A DNA stretch of 64,000 bases from Prevotella sp. S7-1-8 (GTDB taxonomy: Bacteria; Bacteroidota; Bacteroidia; Bacteroidales; Bacteroidaceae), in assembly GCF_000758925.1 (NCBI RefSeq), contig NZ_JRNC01000033.1:1-64000 (forward strand). The letters run 5' to 3'. Position numbers and translations under genes: made by a program. The notes beneath the pieces are model-generated. The model was not told the origin of the DNA. It did not search any database and saw nothing but the letters and a program-made list of their open reading frames with translations. Positions 1 to 8,269 of this stretch are shown one piece after another; within the stretch, counting starts at the first letter, position 1, and each line of letters begins with the position of its first letter.

Positions 1-511
1 ATAAAATTATAGATACCAAAGCAGCTGCATTACCCGCATAAGATTTTATAGAATACGTAAAAAATGCCCAAACAAAAAAAATGGATAATCCTACATTGCC
101 AAAAAGATAGAAAGGCAAATGAAAAAATTGCCATATTGGAAAAGGAGAACCATATCCACCAAGATGCGTTTGAGCCATATATGGATATTGGCCACATAAA
201 AAATAGTGCAAAAAATTATGTATAGCTGACCATCTGTCTACCTGAATTTGATAAGGGTCTACAGTATATTGAAAAAAAATCATAAAACACAAACATCCTG
301 CAAAAGCAAAAGATAAAAAATAATTTGATACTTGTAATTTAGAGAATAATAAAACATTAATAACTCTAAAAATCACAAGACTAACAAAAAAGTAAAATGT
401 AGATGCCAAAAAGAAAACACCTAAACTTATTCGTAATGAATACTTCATTACAAATAATAAATTTACTAATATATAAATAAAAATTAATATTCTTGGCACA
501 CCTTTTATCAT
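1..511 (-). CDS. Polytopic membrane protein, glycosyltransferase-like, 3' part beyond the left edge
   Basis: Reading leftward from an ATG at 511, the frame is open to the window edge (170 codons, no stop), so the C-terminus is missing. The product starts MIKGVPRILIFIYILVN and is almost entirely hydrophobic, with at least four predicted membrane spans. Between spans there is a polar loop with DRWSAIHNF and, further on, YPYMAQTHLGGYGSPFP. An aromatic, proline-rich loop after an Asp/Arg pair is reminiscent of GT-C type, lipid-linked-sugar glycosyltransferases, but I cannot name a family from the visible part. The gene is very AT-rich compared with genes after 4 kb, as surface-polysaccharide genes often are. 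Gene reality is likely; function is a guess. Confidence 0.6.
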   Translation of the reverse strand, partial: MIKGVPRILIFIYILVNLLFVMKYSLRISLGVFFLASTFYFFVSLVIFRVINVLLFSKLQVSNYFLSFAFAGCLCFMIFFQYTVDPYQIQVDRWSAIHNFLHYFLCGQYPYMAQTHLGGYGSPFPIWQFFHLPFYLFGNVGLSIFFVWAFFTYSIKSYAGNAAALVSIIL

Positions 512-645
512 AGTACTTTAAAATAAAATTTAAACTGTCAATTTCCAAATTGTTTTTATATAGAAAATCACATGTATTGTCAAGTGCAATATTACAAATA
601 ATTATTTGTAATATAATATGATATTTATTTTTTTTCTTTTCTTAA
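512..645. other. AT-rich intergenic spacer
   Basis: Very AT-rich spacer upstream of the leftward membrane-protein gene. It contains short runs such as ACAAATAATTATTTGTAAT (an imperfect dyad near 595-613). I see no good TAnnTTTG promoter for the leftward gene and no coding frame. Confidence 0.4.
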
Positions 646-945
646 AATAAGAAATGTAAAAAATCTCCATTATATACATACATACTTACTATAGTAAACT
701 TAGTTTACTATTACGCTATACTAATCATGTTTGTAGTGGGATTATTCTTGATGACAAGAAAAAAAGCTGTCACTGCACTGCTGTTGCCCATGACAATCAT
801 TGTCGCCACAACGGCCATGCTGCTACTCCTTGGGCATGGAGAGGCTCGTTTCCATCAATCGCTCATGCCATTTTTTATGATGATAGCGGCGGTGACAATA
901 ATGAAAATCTATAAACGTCTCAATAAATCCATTTCAAAACGATAA
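646..945 (+). pseudogene. 3' remnant of an ArnT/PMT-type membrane glycosyltransferase gene
   Basis: The frame is open from 646 (after a TAA at 643) to a TAA at 943-945. An internal ATG at 727 would give only 72 residues. The sequence reads like the end of a membrane glycosyltransferase: a hydrophobic span (YYYAILIMFVVGLFLM), a basic turn (TRKK), a second span, then GHGEARFHQSLMPFF, a third span and a basic tail. The GEARFHxxLMPF pattern just before the last span is characteristic of the C-terminal end of GT39/ArnT-like proteins. There is no N-terminal part with catalytic loops and no recognisable promoter. Composition changes from very AT-rich to balanced within the fragment. I read it as the surviving 3' end of a gene truncated by rearrangement. 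It could alternatively be a tiny expressed membrane protein. Confidence 0.5.
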
Positions 946-1324
946 TTCCATTTTCTGCCATCGTTATCCCCACCACTTTATATTATTCTTCTATTTATTT
1001 AATATTTAAAAAATATAAGAATAAGATGATGGGGTGTGGATAAGTGCAAAACTTTCATGCTTATTGTTTTGATATTTGTTTATCCCATTGAAATGATAGA
1101 TTGTGAACAGTGGGGTATGATAATTTTTGTTTGATAATCAGGCATCACGCACATTTATCAACAATAGTGCATAACTATCAATTAGATGTGTATGCACAAA
1201 CTTTGATTGGGAATATTTGTTGAGAACGTGATGACAACCCTTGGAAAAACATGTGGATATGCACTGATTTTGAAAATTTGGCGGGTGGTGTTGATAAGTG
1301 GTAAGTTATGAGTAGGGTTATACA
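946..1324. other. Non-coding stretch with DnaA-box-like 9-mers, candidate replication origin
   Basis: No plausible coding frame. It begins with an AT-only run (about 977-1019). A perfect copy of the DnaA box TTATCCACA lies on the minus strand at 1035-1043. One-mismatch relatives lie at 964-972 (TTATCCCCA, +), 1155-1163 (TTATCAACA, +), 1252-1260 (ATATCCACA, -) and 1289-1297 (TTATCAACA, -). Gene direction flips nearby: leftward genes lie at 1-511 and 2155-3834, and mostly rightward genes from 4 kb. This fits an oriC-like layout, but dnaA is not in view and the assignment is inference. Confidence 0.35.
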
Positions 1325-1432
1325 ATGGGTTACGAACATATTTATAAACAGTATTCAAATAACAATATGAGTGATATTGCCATATTTGTTATTTGTTTTA
1401 TTATTTTTGCAATAACATTAAGATTTAAGGCT

Positions 1433-1957
1433 ATGAAAAAAAATATCAATCAGTCTGATTATAAAGAAAACAGATGGAGTGGTGGTATAACAAGAGAATT
1501 ATTGATACTGCCGCAAGGTAGCAGTCTATCTGAGCGAAACTTTGATATAAGGATTTCCTCGGCTGTAATTAATCTCACGAAAAGTGTTTTTTCTGATTTT
1601 ACCAATTATAAACGCTACATATTGCCAGTAGAAGGCAGTATTACATTATATATAGATAACAAGGAATATCCACTCAACAGAGATGTTCCTTTTGAGTTTG
1701 ACGGCAGTGAAAGTGTCTGTTCTCAAAACAGTGTCAATGCCGTGGATTTTAACGTTATTTGTCGTAAAGATTTAAATGTCAATGTAGCCGCGCTCTCAAA
1801 AGGCAAAAGTAATAAGCAAAATGCTACTTTTATTTTTGCGCTTGAAGATATTGTAATAAATAATATGAAAGTAAATAAGTACAACTCAATCATATTGGAT
1901 GAGCCATATCAATTTGAGGGAAAGGCTATTGTAGTGGAAAATCTTTTAAAAGGATAA
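1433..1957 (+). CDS. HutD/Ves family protein
   Basis: 174 residues from the ATG at 1433. Homologues start about ten residues before a W-S-G-G motif, and here MKKNINQSDYKENRWSGG follows that pattern exactly. A longer frame from ATG 1325 would add a 36-residue hydrophobic leader that the family does not need. Diagnostic features are WSGGITREL, the RISSA stretch, a phenylalanine-rich FSDFTNYKRYILPVEG segment and a short C-terminal half. HutD/Ves proteins are small bicupin proteins. HutD is linked to histidine utilisation and Ves to cold response in E. coli, and the molecular role is unsettled. No hut genes are visible here, so the histidine link is not supported. The gene is AT-rich like its left neighbours and may have come with them. 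Confidence 0.75.
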   Translation: MKKNINQSDYKENRWSGGITRELLILPQGSSLSERNFDIRISSAVINLTKSVFSDFTNYKRYILPVEGSITLYIDNKEYPLNRDVPFEFDGSESVCSQNSVNAVDFNVICRKDLNVNVAALSKGKSNKQNATFIFALEDIVINNMKVNKYNSIILDEPYQFEGKAIVVENLLKG

Positions 1958-2024
1958 ATTGACAATATTCTTATTGGTATACAAAAAAAAATAAAAATAA
2001 GTTGTATTTGTGCATTTCTTAAAA

Positions 2025-2044
2025 ATTTATGGCATGCCATAAAT
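2025..2044. repeat. Perfect 20-bp palindrome between convergent genes
   Basis: ATTTATGGCATGCCATAAAT is identical to its own reverse complement over 20 bases. It lies between the convergent HutD-family and heptosyltransferase genes. A run of A follows it on the plus strand, so on the minus strand the stem is preceded by T. It may act as a bidirectional transcription stop or as a protein-binding dyad. Confidence 0.5.
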
Positions 2045-2154
2045 AAAAAAATGGGTATCATTAAAATTGATTATAAAAATTTCTACCGTATGCAATACTA
2101 AAAGAAATGTGAAGCGTGTGGATCATGTTGTCGAGCGTGACGCATAACAATGCG

Positions 2155-3201
2155 CTATTGCAGGTTATTTTCCACGCATTTCACGATGGTGTCTGGGTCT
2201 ATGTCTCGTAAGCAAGCGTAGTCTCGACGCATGCAGTCTTTGTTTCCGTATATGGAGCATGGCCGGCACGGCATGGGTATCTGTACGGCATTTTCCATTT
2301 TTTGGTTCCAACCCATAAAGCCTGCGTAGGGATGCGTGGCACCCCAAATACTTACCACGGGCGTGCCCACCAATGAGGCCAAATGCATGTTGGCACTGTC
2401 CATGCTGACCATGACATCAAGGTGTCTCATCAAGATTAGCTCTTGATTCAAGCCGTTAAGAACGGATGATACATTGACGCAACGTTTGTGATGGGTGGCT
2501 ATGTCGTCGATGATACTTTTTTCTTGATTTCCACCCCCAAACAAGAAAACGCGACAAGAAGGGTGCTGACGAATTATCTTTTCGATAACTTGAATAGTTA
2601 AATTGATAGGGTAGGTCTTGGTTTTGTGGGCTGCGAATGGCGCAACGCCTATCCATTGGCTAAATTTTTTCTTCTCTCCGATAATATCTGGAAGCAATCT
2701 CAGATTGGCGTTTTCGTTGGTGAGTATTGACGAGAACGATGGAGTGACGGGATAGCCCAATTCCTCGAACACTTTGCAATAGTTCTCAAACGTGGTTGGA
2801 AGTGGCTTCAATACCTTGTCGCGCATGTTGGTGAGCTGCCTGCGCATGGCTCTGTGTTTCTTGAGATGTGCCACTTTGCACTTATCCATATTGAACAATA
2901 TGCGTAGATAATTAGATCTAATCACATTGTGAAGGTCTGCTACGGCAGTGAAGCGTTTGGCCGTTAAGCGACGATAAAGTGCGTTAAGCCCAGTTATTCC
3001 ATTGTACTCTTTGTTAATATCGGCTTCCATAAAGCTCACGTTTGGAGCCAAATGATCATAAAACGGACGAGCGAACGGACGCGATAGAAATGTGATTCTC
3101 ACATGCGGATATTGCTTGGCAACGGCATAAACAATAGGTACCGTCATAGCAACATCACCCAAGGCAGAGAACCTGATGACCAAGATGTGTTCTGTTTTCA
3201 T
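2155..3201 (-). CDS. Glycosyltransferase family 9, ADP-heptose:LPS heptosyltransferase type
   Basis: 348 residues, the usual length for GT9. The N-terminus (ILVIRFSALGDVAMTVPIV) is the family's first Rossmann strand with the conserved R-x-S-x-L-G-D motif. The C-terminal half has the second Rossmann unit: IGVAPFAAHKTKTYP, then FLFGGGNQE, SMDSANMHLASLVGTPVVSIWGATHPYAGF, the nucleotide-sugar binding region. A Cys-rich tail (PCRPCSIYG, CMRRDYACL) is seen in many Bacteroidota members. Family members add heptose or another sugar to the LPS inner core from the cytoplasmic face. The exact acceptor cannot be read from sequence. It is 27 bases downstream of the DUF4254 gene on the same strand and almost certainly co-transcribed with it. 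Confidence 0.88.
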   Translation of the reverse strand: MKTEHILVIRFSALGDVAMTVPIVYAVAKQYPHVRITFLSRPFARPFYDHLAPNVSFMEADINKEYNGITGLNALYRRLTAKRFTAVADLHNVIRSNYLRILFNMDKCKVAHLKKHRAMRRQLTNMRDKVLKPLPTTFENYCKVFEELGYPVTPSFSSILTNENANLRLLPDIIGEKKKFSQWIGVAPFAAHKTKTYPINLTIQVIEKIIRQHPSCRVFLFGGGNQEKSIIDDIATHHKRCVNVSSVLNGLNQELILMRHLDVMVSMDSANMHLASLVGTPVVSIWGATHPYAGFMGWNQKMENAVQIPMPCRPCSIYGNKDCMRRDYACLRDIDPDTIVKCVENNLQ

Positions 3202-3228
3202 GGCGATGCAACAGAAATAAGAACGTCT

Positions 3229-3834
3229 TTATTTTTTCTTGTATAGTATGGGGTTGGTGCTTGGGTCGTTATACATTTTCATTTGCCTATAAACTTTCAT
3301 GTATATTTTTCCAGCCTCAATGTCTTCCAACAGTTGGTCTATGGCCAAACCAAGATCTACTTGCTGTTCCAATAGCACGTTGAGTTTTGCCGAGCATTTC
3401 TGTCGGTGCTCATCTGTGGCATCATCACGCTCTGCCTGTTCGCGCATGTGGTATATCTTCAAGGCCAAAATGGAAAGCCTGTCTATGGCCCAAGCTGGGC
3501 TCTCGGTGTTAAGGCGGGCTTGTGGCGCGGGATTTATGTCACTGTATTTTTGTCTGAAATAAGAGTCTATTTGTTCCACAAGGTCAGTGCGATCTTGATT
3601 TGATCGATCTATGCGGCGTTTCAACGACAAGGCTTCTCCCGGGTCTATGTGAGGGTCTCTAATGATGTCTTCGAGATGCCATTGCACTGTGTCTATCCAG
3701 CATTTCAGGTACAAGCGGTTTTCGATGGAATTGCGCTCGTAAGGATTGTTGATGGGTTTGTTAATATCGTTCGTTACGTGATAATCTTCAATCGCTTTGT
3801 TGAAGATTTCGTTGCATAGCTTTGTGAATGACAT
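3229..3834 (-). CDS. DUF4254 domain-containing protein
   Basis: 201 residues from the ATG at 3834 (MSFTKLCNEIFNKAI). A TTG eight codons further upstream also reads in frame, but it overlaps the -7 promoter element at 3856-3863, so it cannot be the start. The protein is soluble, mostly helical and charged, with the family's IENRLYLKCWIDTVQWHLEDIIRDP stretch in the first third. DUF4254 genes are characteristically found beside GT9 heptosyltransferase genes in Bacteroidota, as here, which suggests a part in LPS core assembly. No catalytic role is established. Neighbour and length support the call. Confidence 0.85.
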   Translation of the reverse strand: MSFTKLCNEIFNKAIEDYHVTNDINKPINNPYERNSIENRLYLKCWIDTVQWHLEDIIRDPHIDPGEALSLKRRIDRSNQDRTDLVEQIDSYFRQKYSDINPAPQARLNTESPAWAIDRLSILALKIYHMREQAERDDATDEHRQKCSAKLNVLLEQQVDLGLAIDQLLEDIEAGKIYMKVYRQMKMYNDPSTNPILYKKK

Positions 3835-3855
3835 TTTCAGGTATTTAATTTTTTG

Positions 3856-3886
3856 CAAAGTTAGTAAATGATTTTGAATTTAACAA
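3856..3886 (-). promoter_or_regulatory. Promoter of the DUF4254-heptosyltransferase pair
   Basis: On the minus strand a -7 element TAACTTTG (3863-3856) and a TTG at 3886-3884 are 20 bases apart, matching the Bacteroidota consensus. The position rules out the upstream TTG start for the DUF4254 gene. Confidence 0.6.
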
Positions 3887-3968
3887 CTTAATAATATATA
3901 AAAAGGTAACAAAAAATGCACAGTTATAAGGTCTTTGTGCAACTTTTATTCAATTTTAGAGCAAAATA

Positions 3969-4000
3969 TTTGCATAATTGGTAAAAAATTTGTTTCTTTG
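3969..4000 (+). promoter_or_regulatory. Likely promoter of acpP-fabF-rnc
   Basis: TTTG at 3969-3972 and TTTCTTTG at 3993-4000 with a 20-base spacer. The -7 box departs from TAnnTTTG at its second base but is followed by the usual C. The start codon of acpP is 45 bases further on. Confidence 0.5.
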
Positions 4001-4044
4001 CAGCCGTTTTGTAGTAATTCATTAATTATAAAAAAGTTATAATC

Positions 4045-4281
4045 ATGTCAGAAATTGAAGCAAAAGTTAAGTCTATTATCGTTGATAAGTTGGGTGTTGA
4101 TGAGTCAGAAGTAAAAGCAGAATCAAGCTTCACCAATGATCTTGGCGCCGATTCATTGGATACTGTTGAGCTCATCATGGAATTTGAGAAGGAGTTTGGC
4201 ATTTCCATTCCTGACGACAAGGCTGAGACCATCCAGACTGTACAAGACGCTATCAAGTACATCGAGGAGAACGCAAAATAA
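4045..4281 (+). CDS. acpP: Acyl carrier protein
   Basis: 78 residues, acidic, the standard size. The phosphopantetheine attachment site is the Asp-Ser-Leu at 36-38 (GADSLDTVE), with Ser37 the modified residue. Helix II downstream ([19 protein letters not shown]) is the usual docking surface. It carries the growing acyl chain between enzymes of type II fatty acid synthesis in the cytoplasm. It heads a cluster with fabF and rnc. A 12-bp hairpin sits between it and fabF and probably lets acpP be expressed well above its neighbours. Confidence 0.97.
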   Translation: MSEIEAKVKSIIVDKLGVDESEVKAESSFTNDLGADSLDTVELIMEFEKEFGISIPDDKAETIQTVQDAIKYIEENAK

Positions 4282-4293
4282 TTAAGCGTCAAT

Positions 4294-4325
4294 TGTTTAG
4301 CGTTTTAATAAAGAAACGCTAAACA
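4294..4325 (+). other. Intercistronic hairpin between acpP and fabF
   Basis: A perfect 12-bp stem, TGTTTAGCGTTT at 4294-4305 and AAACGCTAAACA at 4314-4325, closes an 8-base loop. No U-run follows, so it is more likely an mRNA-stabilising or processing element, or a leaky stop, than a full terminator. It lies 13 bases after the acpP stop and ends 22 bases before fabF. Confidence 0.65.
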
Positions 4326-4346
4326 CTTACACTTAAATTTATTTCA

Positions 4347-5609
4347 ATGGAATTAAATAGAGTCGTGGTAACAGGGTTGGGAGCTGTTACGCCAATTGGT
4401 AACACACCCGAAGAGATGTGGAAAAGCCTTTTAGCGGGAAAAAGCGGCGCCGCGCCTATTACCTCGTTTGATACTACCAACTTCAAGACCATCTTTGCTT
4501 GTGAGGTGAAAGACCTTAACGTCAATGATTACATTGACCGCAAGGAGTCTCGCAGGATGGATCGTTGCACGCAGCTTGCCATGATAAGTGCCATGCAGGG
4601 CGTGAAAGACGCCGGTCTCGACTTGGAAAAGGAAGATAAAAACCGTATTGGCGTTGTCTATGGCATTGGCATTGGCGGTATAAAGACTTTCCAGGAGGAG
4701 GTGGTGAACTATGGGAAACGCGCCGAGGAAGGCCCAAAGTTCAATCCTTTCTTCATCCCCAAGATGATCTCGGATATAGCCGCTGGCCATATCAGTATTC
4801 ACTTTGGATTTCATGGTCCCAACTATGTAACCACAAGCGCTTGCGCGTCGTCAACCCATGCGCTGGCTGACGCGTTCAATCTTTTGCGTCTGGGCAAGGC
4901 GGATGTCATTGTCTCCGGTGGTGCCGAGGCGGCTATTTGCGAGTGTGGCTTAGGCGGGTTTAACGCCATGCATGCGCTCTCAACCCGCAATGACAACCCG
5001 GAGGGAGCCAGTAGACCATTTAGCGCCAGCCGAGATGGTTTTGTGATGGGCGAGGGTTCCGGGTGCTTGGTGTTGGAGACATTGGAGCATGCCAAGGCTC
5101 GCGGCGCCAAAATTTACGCTGAGATAGTGGGTGAGGGAATGAGTGCGGACGCATATCATATCACGGCATCCCACCCTGAGGGGCTTGGCGCCAAATTGGT
5201 GATGAGCGAAGCTCTTAAAGACGCAGGTATGACGGTGGAGGATATAGATTATATCAACGTGCACGGAACGTCCACTCCAGTGGGCGATATTTCCGAGGCC
5301 AAGGCCATCAAGGACTTGTTCGGAGAGCGCGCGTACGATATTAATATCAGCTCTACCAAAAGCATGACTGGCCATCTCCTTGGAGCGGCTGGAGCTGTGG
5401 AGGGTATGGTATGCGTGTTGAGCGTGCAAAACGATATTGTTCCGCCAACAATCAATCATGCCGAGGATGACAAAGACCCTGAGCTTGACTACAACATGAA
5501 CTTCACTTTCAACAAGGCCCAAAAGCGCGAAGTGCGCGCGGCACTGTCAAACACGTTTGGATTTGGTGGCCACAACGCATGTGTAATTTTTAAAAAGTAT
5601 GCTGAATAG
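4347..5609 (+). CDS. fabF: Beta-ketoacyl-[ACP] synthase II
   Basis: 420 residues, typical for FabF/KAS II. The Cys-His-His triad is visible: nucleophile Cys166 in TTSACASST, His306 in NVHGTSTPVGD and His343 in KSMTGHLLGAAG. The glycine-rich GVVYGIGIGG and C-terminal NTFGFGGHNACVIF loops are also in place. It condenses malonyl-ACP with acyl-ACP to extend fatty acids. It lies directly downstream of its carrier protein gene and overlaps the start of rnc by 11 bases, so translation of the two is probably coupled. Confidence 0.97.
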   Translation: MELNRVVVTGLGAVTPIGNTPEEMWKSLLAGKSGAAPITSFDTTNFKTIFACEVKDLNVNDYIDRKESRRMDRCTQLAMISAMQGVKDAGLDLEKEDKNRIGVVYGIGIGGIKTFQEEVVNYGKRAEEGPKFNPFFIPKMISDIAAGHISIHFGFHGPNYVTTSACASSTHALADAFNLLRLGKADVIVSGGAEAAICECGLGGFNAMHALSTRNDNPEGASRPFSASRDGFVMGEGSGCLVLETLEHAKARGAKIYAEIVGEGMSADAYHITASHPEGLGAKLVMSEALKDAGMTVEDIDYINVHGTSTPVGDISEAKAIKDLFGERAYDINISSTKSMTGHLLGAAGAVEGMVCVLSVQNDIVPPTINHAEDDKDPELDYNMNFTFNKAQKREVRAALSNTFGFGGHNACVIFKKYAE

Positions 5610-6522
5610 AGTAAGTGTACTTGGAAATATCATTGATAGAATAAAACTCCCGTTCCGCAAGGAAAAGGAGTTTTATTCTTGTTTATATCCTATTTTGGGC
5701 TTTTATCCACATGAAATCAGCTATTATAAATTAGCGTTGATGCACAGGAGTGTCACCAAACACAACGACAAAGGCAAACCCTTGAACAATGAGCGATTGG
5801 AGTTTTTGGGCGATGCTATCCTTGACGCCGCTGTGGGCGACATCGTCTACCGTCATTTTCCCGGTAAACGCGAGGGTTTCTTGACCAACACTCGTTCTAA
5901 GCTCGTGCAGCGGGATACACTCAACAAATTGGCCAAGGAATTGGGAATAAACAGTCTTGTCAAGTCGAGCGGCCAAACCGTAGCCCACAATAGCTACATT
6001 GGCGGCAACGCGTTTGAGGCGCTTGTGGGGGCCATCTATTTGGATAGAGGTTACGATGCCTGTATGCAATTTATGAAAAAACGCATATTGGCGCAAATGA
6101 TCAATATTGACAGGATGGCCTACAAAGAGATGAATTTCAAGAGCAAGCTCATCGAGTGGAGCCAAAAAAATCGTATAAATCTCTGTTTTGACCTAATTAA
6201 AGAGACCAAGGACGAAAACGGCAGCCCTATGTTTACATATAGGGTTAAGCTTGAGGACATAGAATGTTGCGAGGGACGTGGATTTTCAAAAAAGGAAAGT
6301 CAGCAAAAAGCAAGTAAGCTCACGCTTCAAAAACTCAAGCACGAACCGTGGTTTCTTGACAAAATTTTCGCGGCAAAAACAGATCGGACAAAAATGGAGG
6401 AAGAGCCCGTCATGGCCATTCCAAGCGCTGACGATGCCGATAATTTCTTGAAAATGACTGGCGTCCCAGTGGAAATTGTCGAAAATAAAGAAACCGCTTG
6501 CAGTGAAATAAACCTCACTTAG
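5599..6522 (+). CDS. rnc: Ribonuclease III
   Basis: 307 residues, longer than the 226 of the E. coli enzyme. The RNase III signature NERLEFLGDAILD is at 64-76, and the second acidic cluster (ALVGAIYLDRGYD) is at 141-153. A double-stranded RNA-binding domain spans about 180-250 and ends in SKKESQQKASKLTLQKL. The last 55 residues form an acidic, low-complexity tail with no known domain. It cleaves double-stranded RNA, including rRNA precursors. It starts inside the end of fabF. Overlap of rnc with fabF is a recurrent Bacteroidota arrangement. Confidence 0.95.
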   Translation: MLNRVSVLGNIIDRIKLPFRKEKEFYSCLYPILGFYPHEISYYKLALMHRSVTKHNDKGKPLNNERLEFLGDAILDAAVGDIVYRHFPGKREGFLTNTRSKLVQRDTLNKLAKELGINSLVKSSGQTVAHNSYIGGNAFEALVGAIYLDRGYDACMQFMKKRILAQMINIDRMAYKEMNFKSKLIEWSQKNRINLCFDLIKETKDENGSPMFTYRVKLEDIECCEGRGFSKKESQQKASKLTLQKLKHEPWFLDKIFAAKTDRTKMEEEPVMAIPSADDADNFLKMTGVPVEIVENKETACSEINLT

Positions 6523-6591
6523 CGTGCCATTTTCTTTTTTTACCTATTGCTAATCACCACATTTCGTATCCAGTATTAAAATAACTAAATA

Positions 6592-6624
6592 TTGGTACAT
6601 TCTCGATAAATTAAGGTACTTTTG
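6592..6624 (+). promoter_or_regulatory. Promoter of the GH3-family gene
   Basis: TTGG at 6592-6595 and a perfect -7 box TACTTTTG at 6617-6624, 21 bases apart. The start codon is 27 bases further on. Confidence 0.65.
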
Positions 6625-6650
6625 TAATCTAAACAGATATATTACAAAAC

Positions 6651-8159
6651 ATGAACTTAACTAAGATAGCCGGCAAATTTTTTCTGCCTCGTCAAAAAGA
6701 AATTGAGAGACACTATACAGAGCCGGAAGCACTGCAACACGAAGTGCTCAACTATCTGATTAGTAAAGGTAAACAGACAGAATACGGACGTAATCATCTG
6801 ATGGGAACCGTGGATAATTATGATGATTTCCGCGACAGATTGCCTATTTGCACGTACGAAGATTTGAAGAGCGACATTGACCGTATGCGTCATGGAGATG
6901 AGGATGTGTTGTGGCCAGGCCAAACAAGGTGGTACGCCAAGTCGTCCGGAACCACCAACGACAAATCTAAATTTATACCAATATCTCCGGAAGGACTCAA
7001 AAACATACACTACAAAGGCGGCGCCGACGTGGTGGCGCTGTACTTGAGAAACCACCCCGATAGCCGTATTTTTGACGGCAAGTCACTTATTCTTGGTGGA
7101 AGCCACTCACCCAACTACGACCAAAATGGCTCGTTGGTGGGCGATTTGAGCGCCATTCTTATAGAGAATATCAATCCGATAGTCAATTTTTTCCGAGTGC
7201 CAAAGAAAAAAACGGCGTTGCTCTCTGATTTCGAGGTAAAGAGGGATCGTATCGCCAAAGAATGCATGGGCAAAAATGTCACCAACATCTCGGGTGTCCC
7301 ATCGTGGATGTTGAGTGTCTTGGTGCGCATTTTGGAACTTTCGGGTAAGCGGCACTTGGAAGAGGTTTGGCCCAATTTGGAGGTGTTTTTTCATGGTGGC
7401 ATAACTTTTACGCCTTATCGCAACCAATACGAGAGCCTCATAACATCGGCCAATATGCGCTACATGGAGACTTACAATGCCTCTGAAGGTTTCTTTGGCA
7501 TACAAGATGACCCATCAGACAAGTCAATGCTCTTAATGCTCGACTACGATGTTTTCTATGAGTTTATACCTCTCGAGGATATTGGCAGTGACAACCCTCG
7601 CATCGTTCCATTGGAGGCCGTCGAACTTGAGCGCAACTATGCGATGGTAATAACCACCTCGTGCGGATTGTGGCGATACATGATAGGCGACACCGTGAAG
7701 TTCACATCCAAGAAACCTTACAAATTCTTGATAACTGGACGCACCAAATATTTCATCAATGCCTTTGGAGAAGAGCTTATCATGGACAATGCCGAGAAGT
7801 CCTTAGCATACGCTTGCGAGCACAGCGGCGCGCAGATAAGCGAGTATACCGCCGCGCCCGTTTATATGGATATGCATGCCAAATGCCGTCATCAGTGGCT
7901 CATAGAGTTTACAAAAGACCCGGATAGCATGGATCATTTTGCCAGACTGCTTGACCAAAAGCTCCAGCAAATAAATTCTGACTATGAGGCCAAGCGGTCG
8001 CACGACGTTACCTTGCAACACTTGGAAGTGGTCAAGGCACGTCAAAATCTCTTTAACGATTGGCTCAAGTCCAAACAGAAATTGGGCGGACAGCACAAGG
8101 TGCCACGCCTTAGTAATTCCAGAAAAAACATGGAGGAGCTGTTGGAGATGAACCAATGA
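6651..8159 (+). CDS. GH3 family acyl-adenylating protein
   Basis: 502 residues across the whole GH3 fold, named after plant auxin-response proteins. The ATP-binding P-loop-like motif YAKSSGTTNDKSKFIPIS starts near residue 95. The YNASEGFFGIQ motif is in the middle, and RYMIGDTVKFT with an ITGRTKYFINAFGEE hinge marks the C-terminal part. Plant relatives adenylate a carboxylic acid and join it to an amino acid. The bacterial substrate is unknown, and conjugation of a small acid is only an inference. It has its own promoter and is not obviously in an operon. Homologues are common in Bacteroidota. Confidence 0.85.
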   Translation: MNLTKIAGKFFLPRQKEIERHYTEPEALQHEVLNYLISKGKQTEYGRNHLMGTVDNYDDFRDRLPICTYEDLKSDIDRMRHGDEDVLWPGQTRWYAKSSGTTNDKSKFIPISPEGLKNIHYKGGADVVALYLRNHPDSRIFDGKSLILGGSHSPNYDQNGSLVGDLSAILIENINPIVNFFRVPKKKTALLSDFEVKRDRIAKECMGKNVTNISGVPSWMLSVLVRILELSGKRHLEEVWPNLEVFFHGGITFTPYRNQYESLITSANMRYMETYNASEGFFGIQDDPSDKSMLLMLDYDVFYEFIPLEDIGSDNPRIVPLEAVELERNYAMVITTSCGLWRYMIGDTVKFTSKKPYKFLITGRTKYFINAFGEELIMDNAEKSLAYACEHSGAQISEYTAAPVYMDMHAKCRHQWLIEFTKDPDSMDHFARLLDQKLQQINSDYEAKRSHDVTLQHLEVVKARQNLFNDWLKSKQKLGGQHKVPRLSNSRKNMEELLEMNQ

Positions 8160-8269
8160 CCCAAACTCCTCGATGGATTTCGCATGATGACAAGGCACTG
8201 TACGTTCAACCATATAAATGCGTTTGCCCATCAATCTGCGTTAACCGTCCATTTAAATAAGCGATAAAG

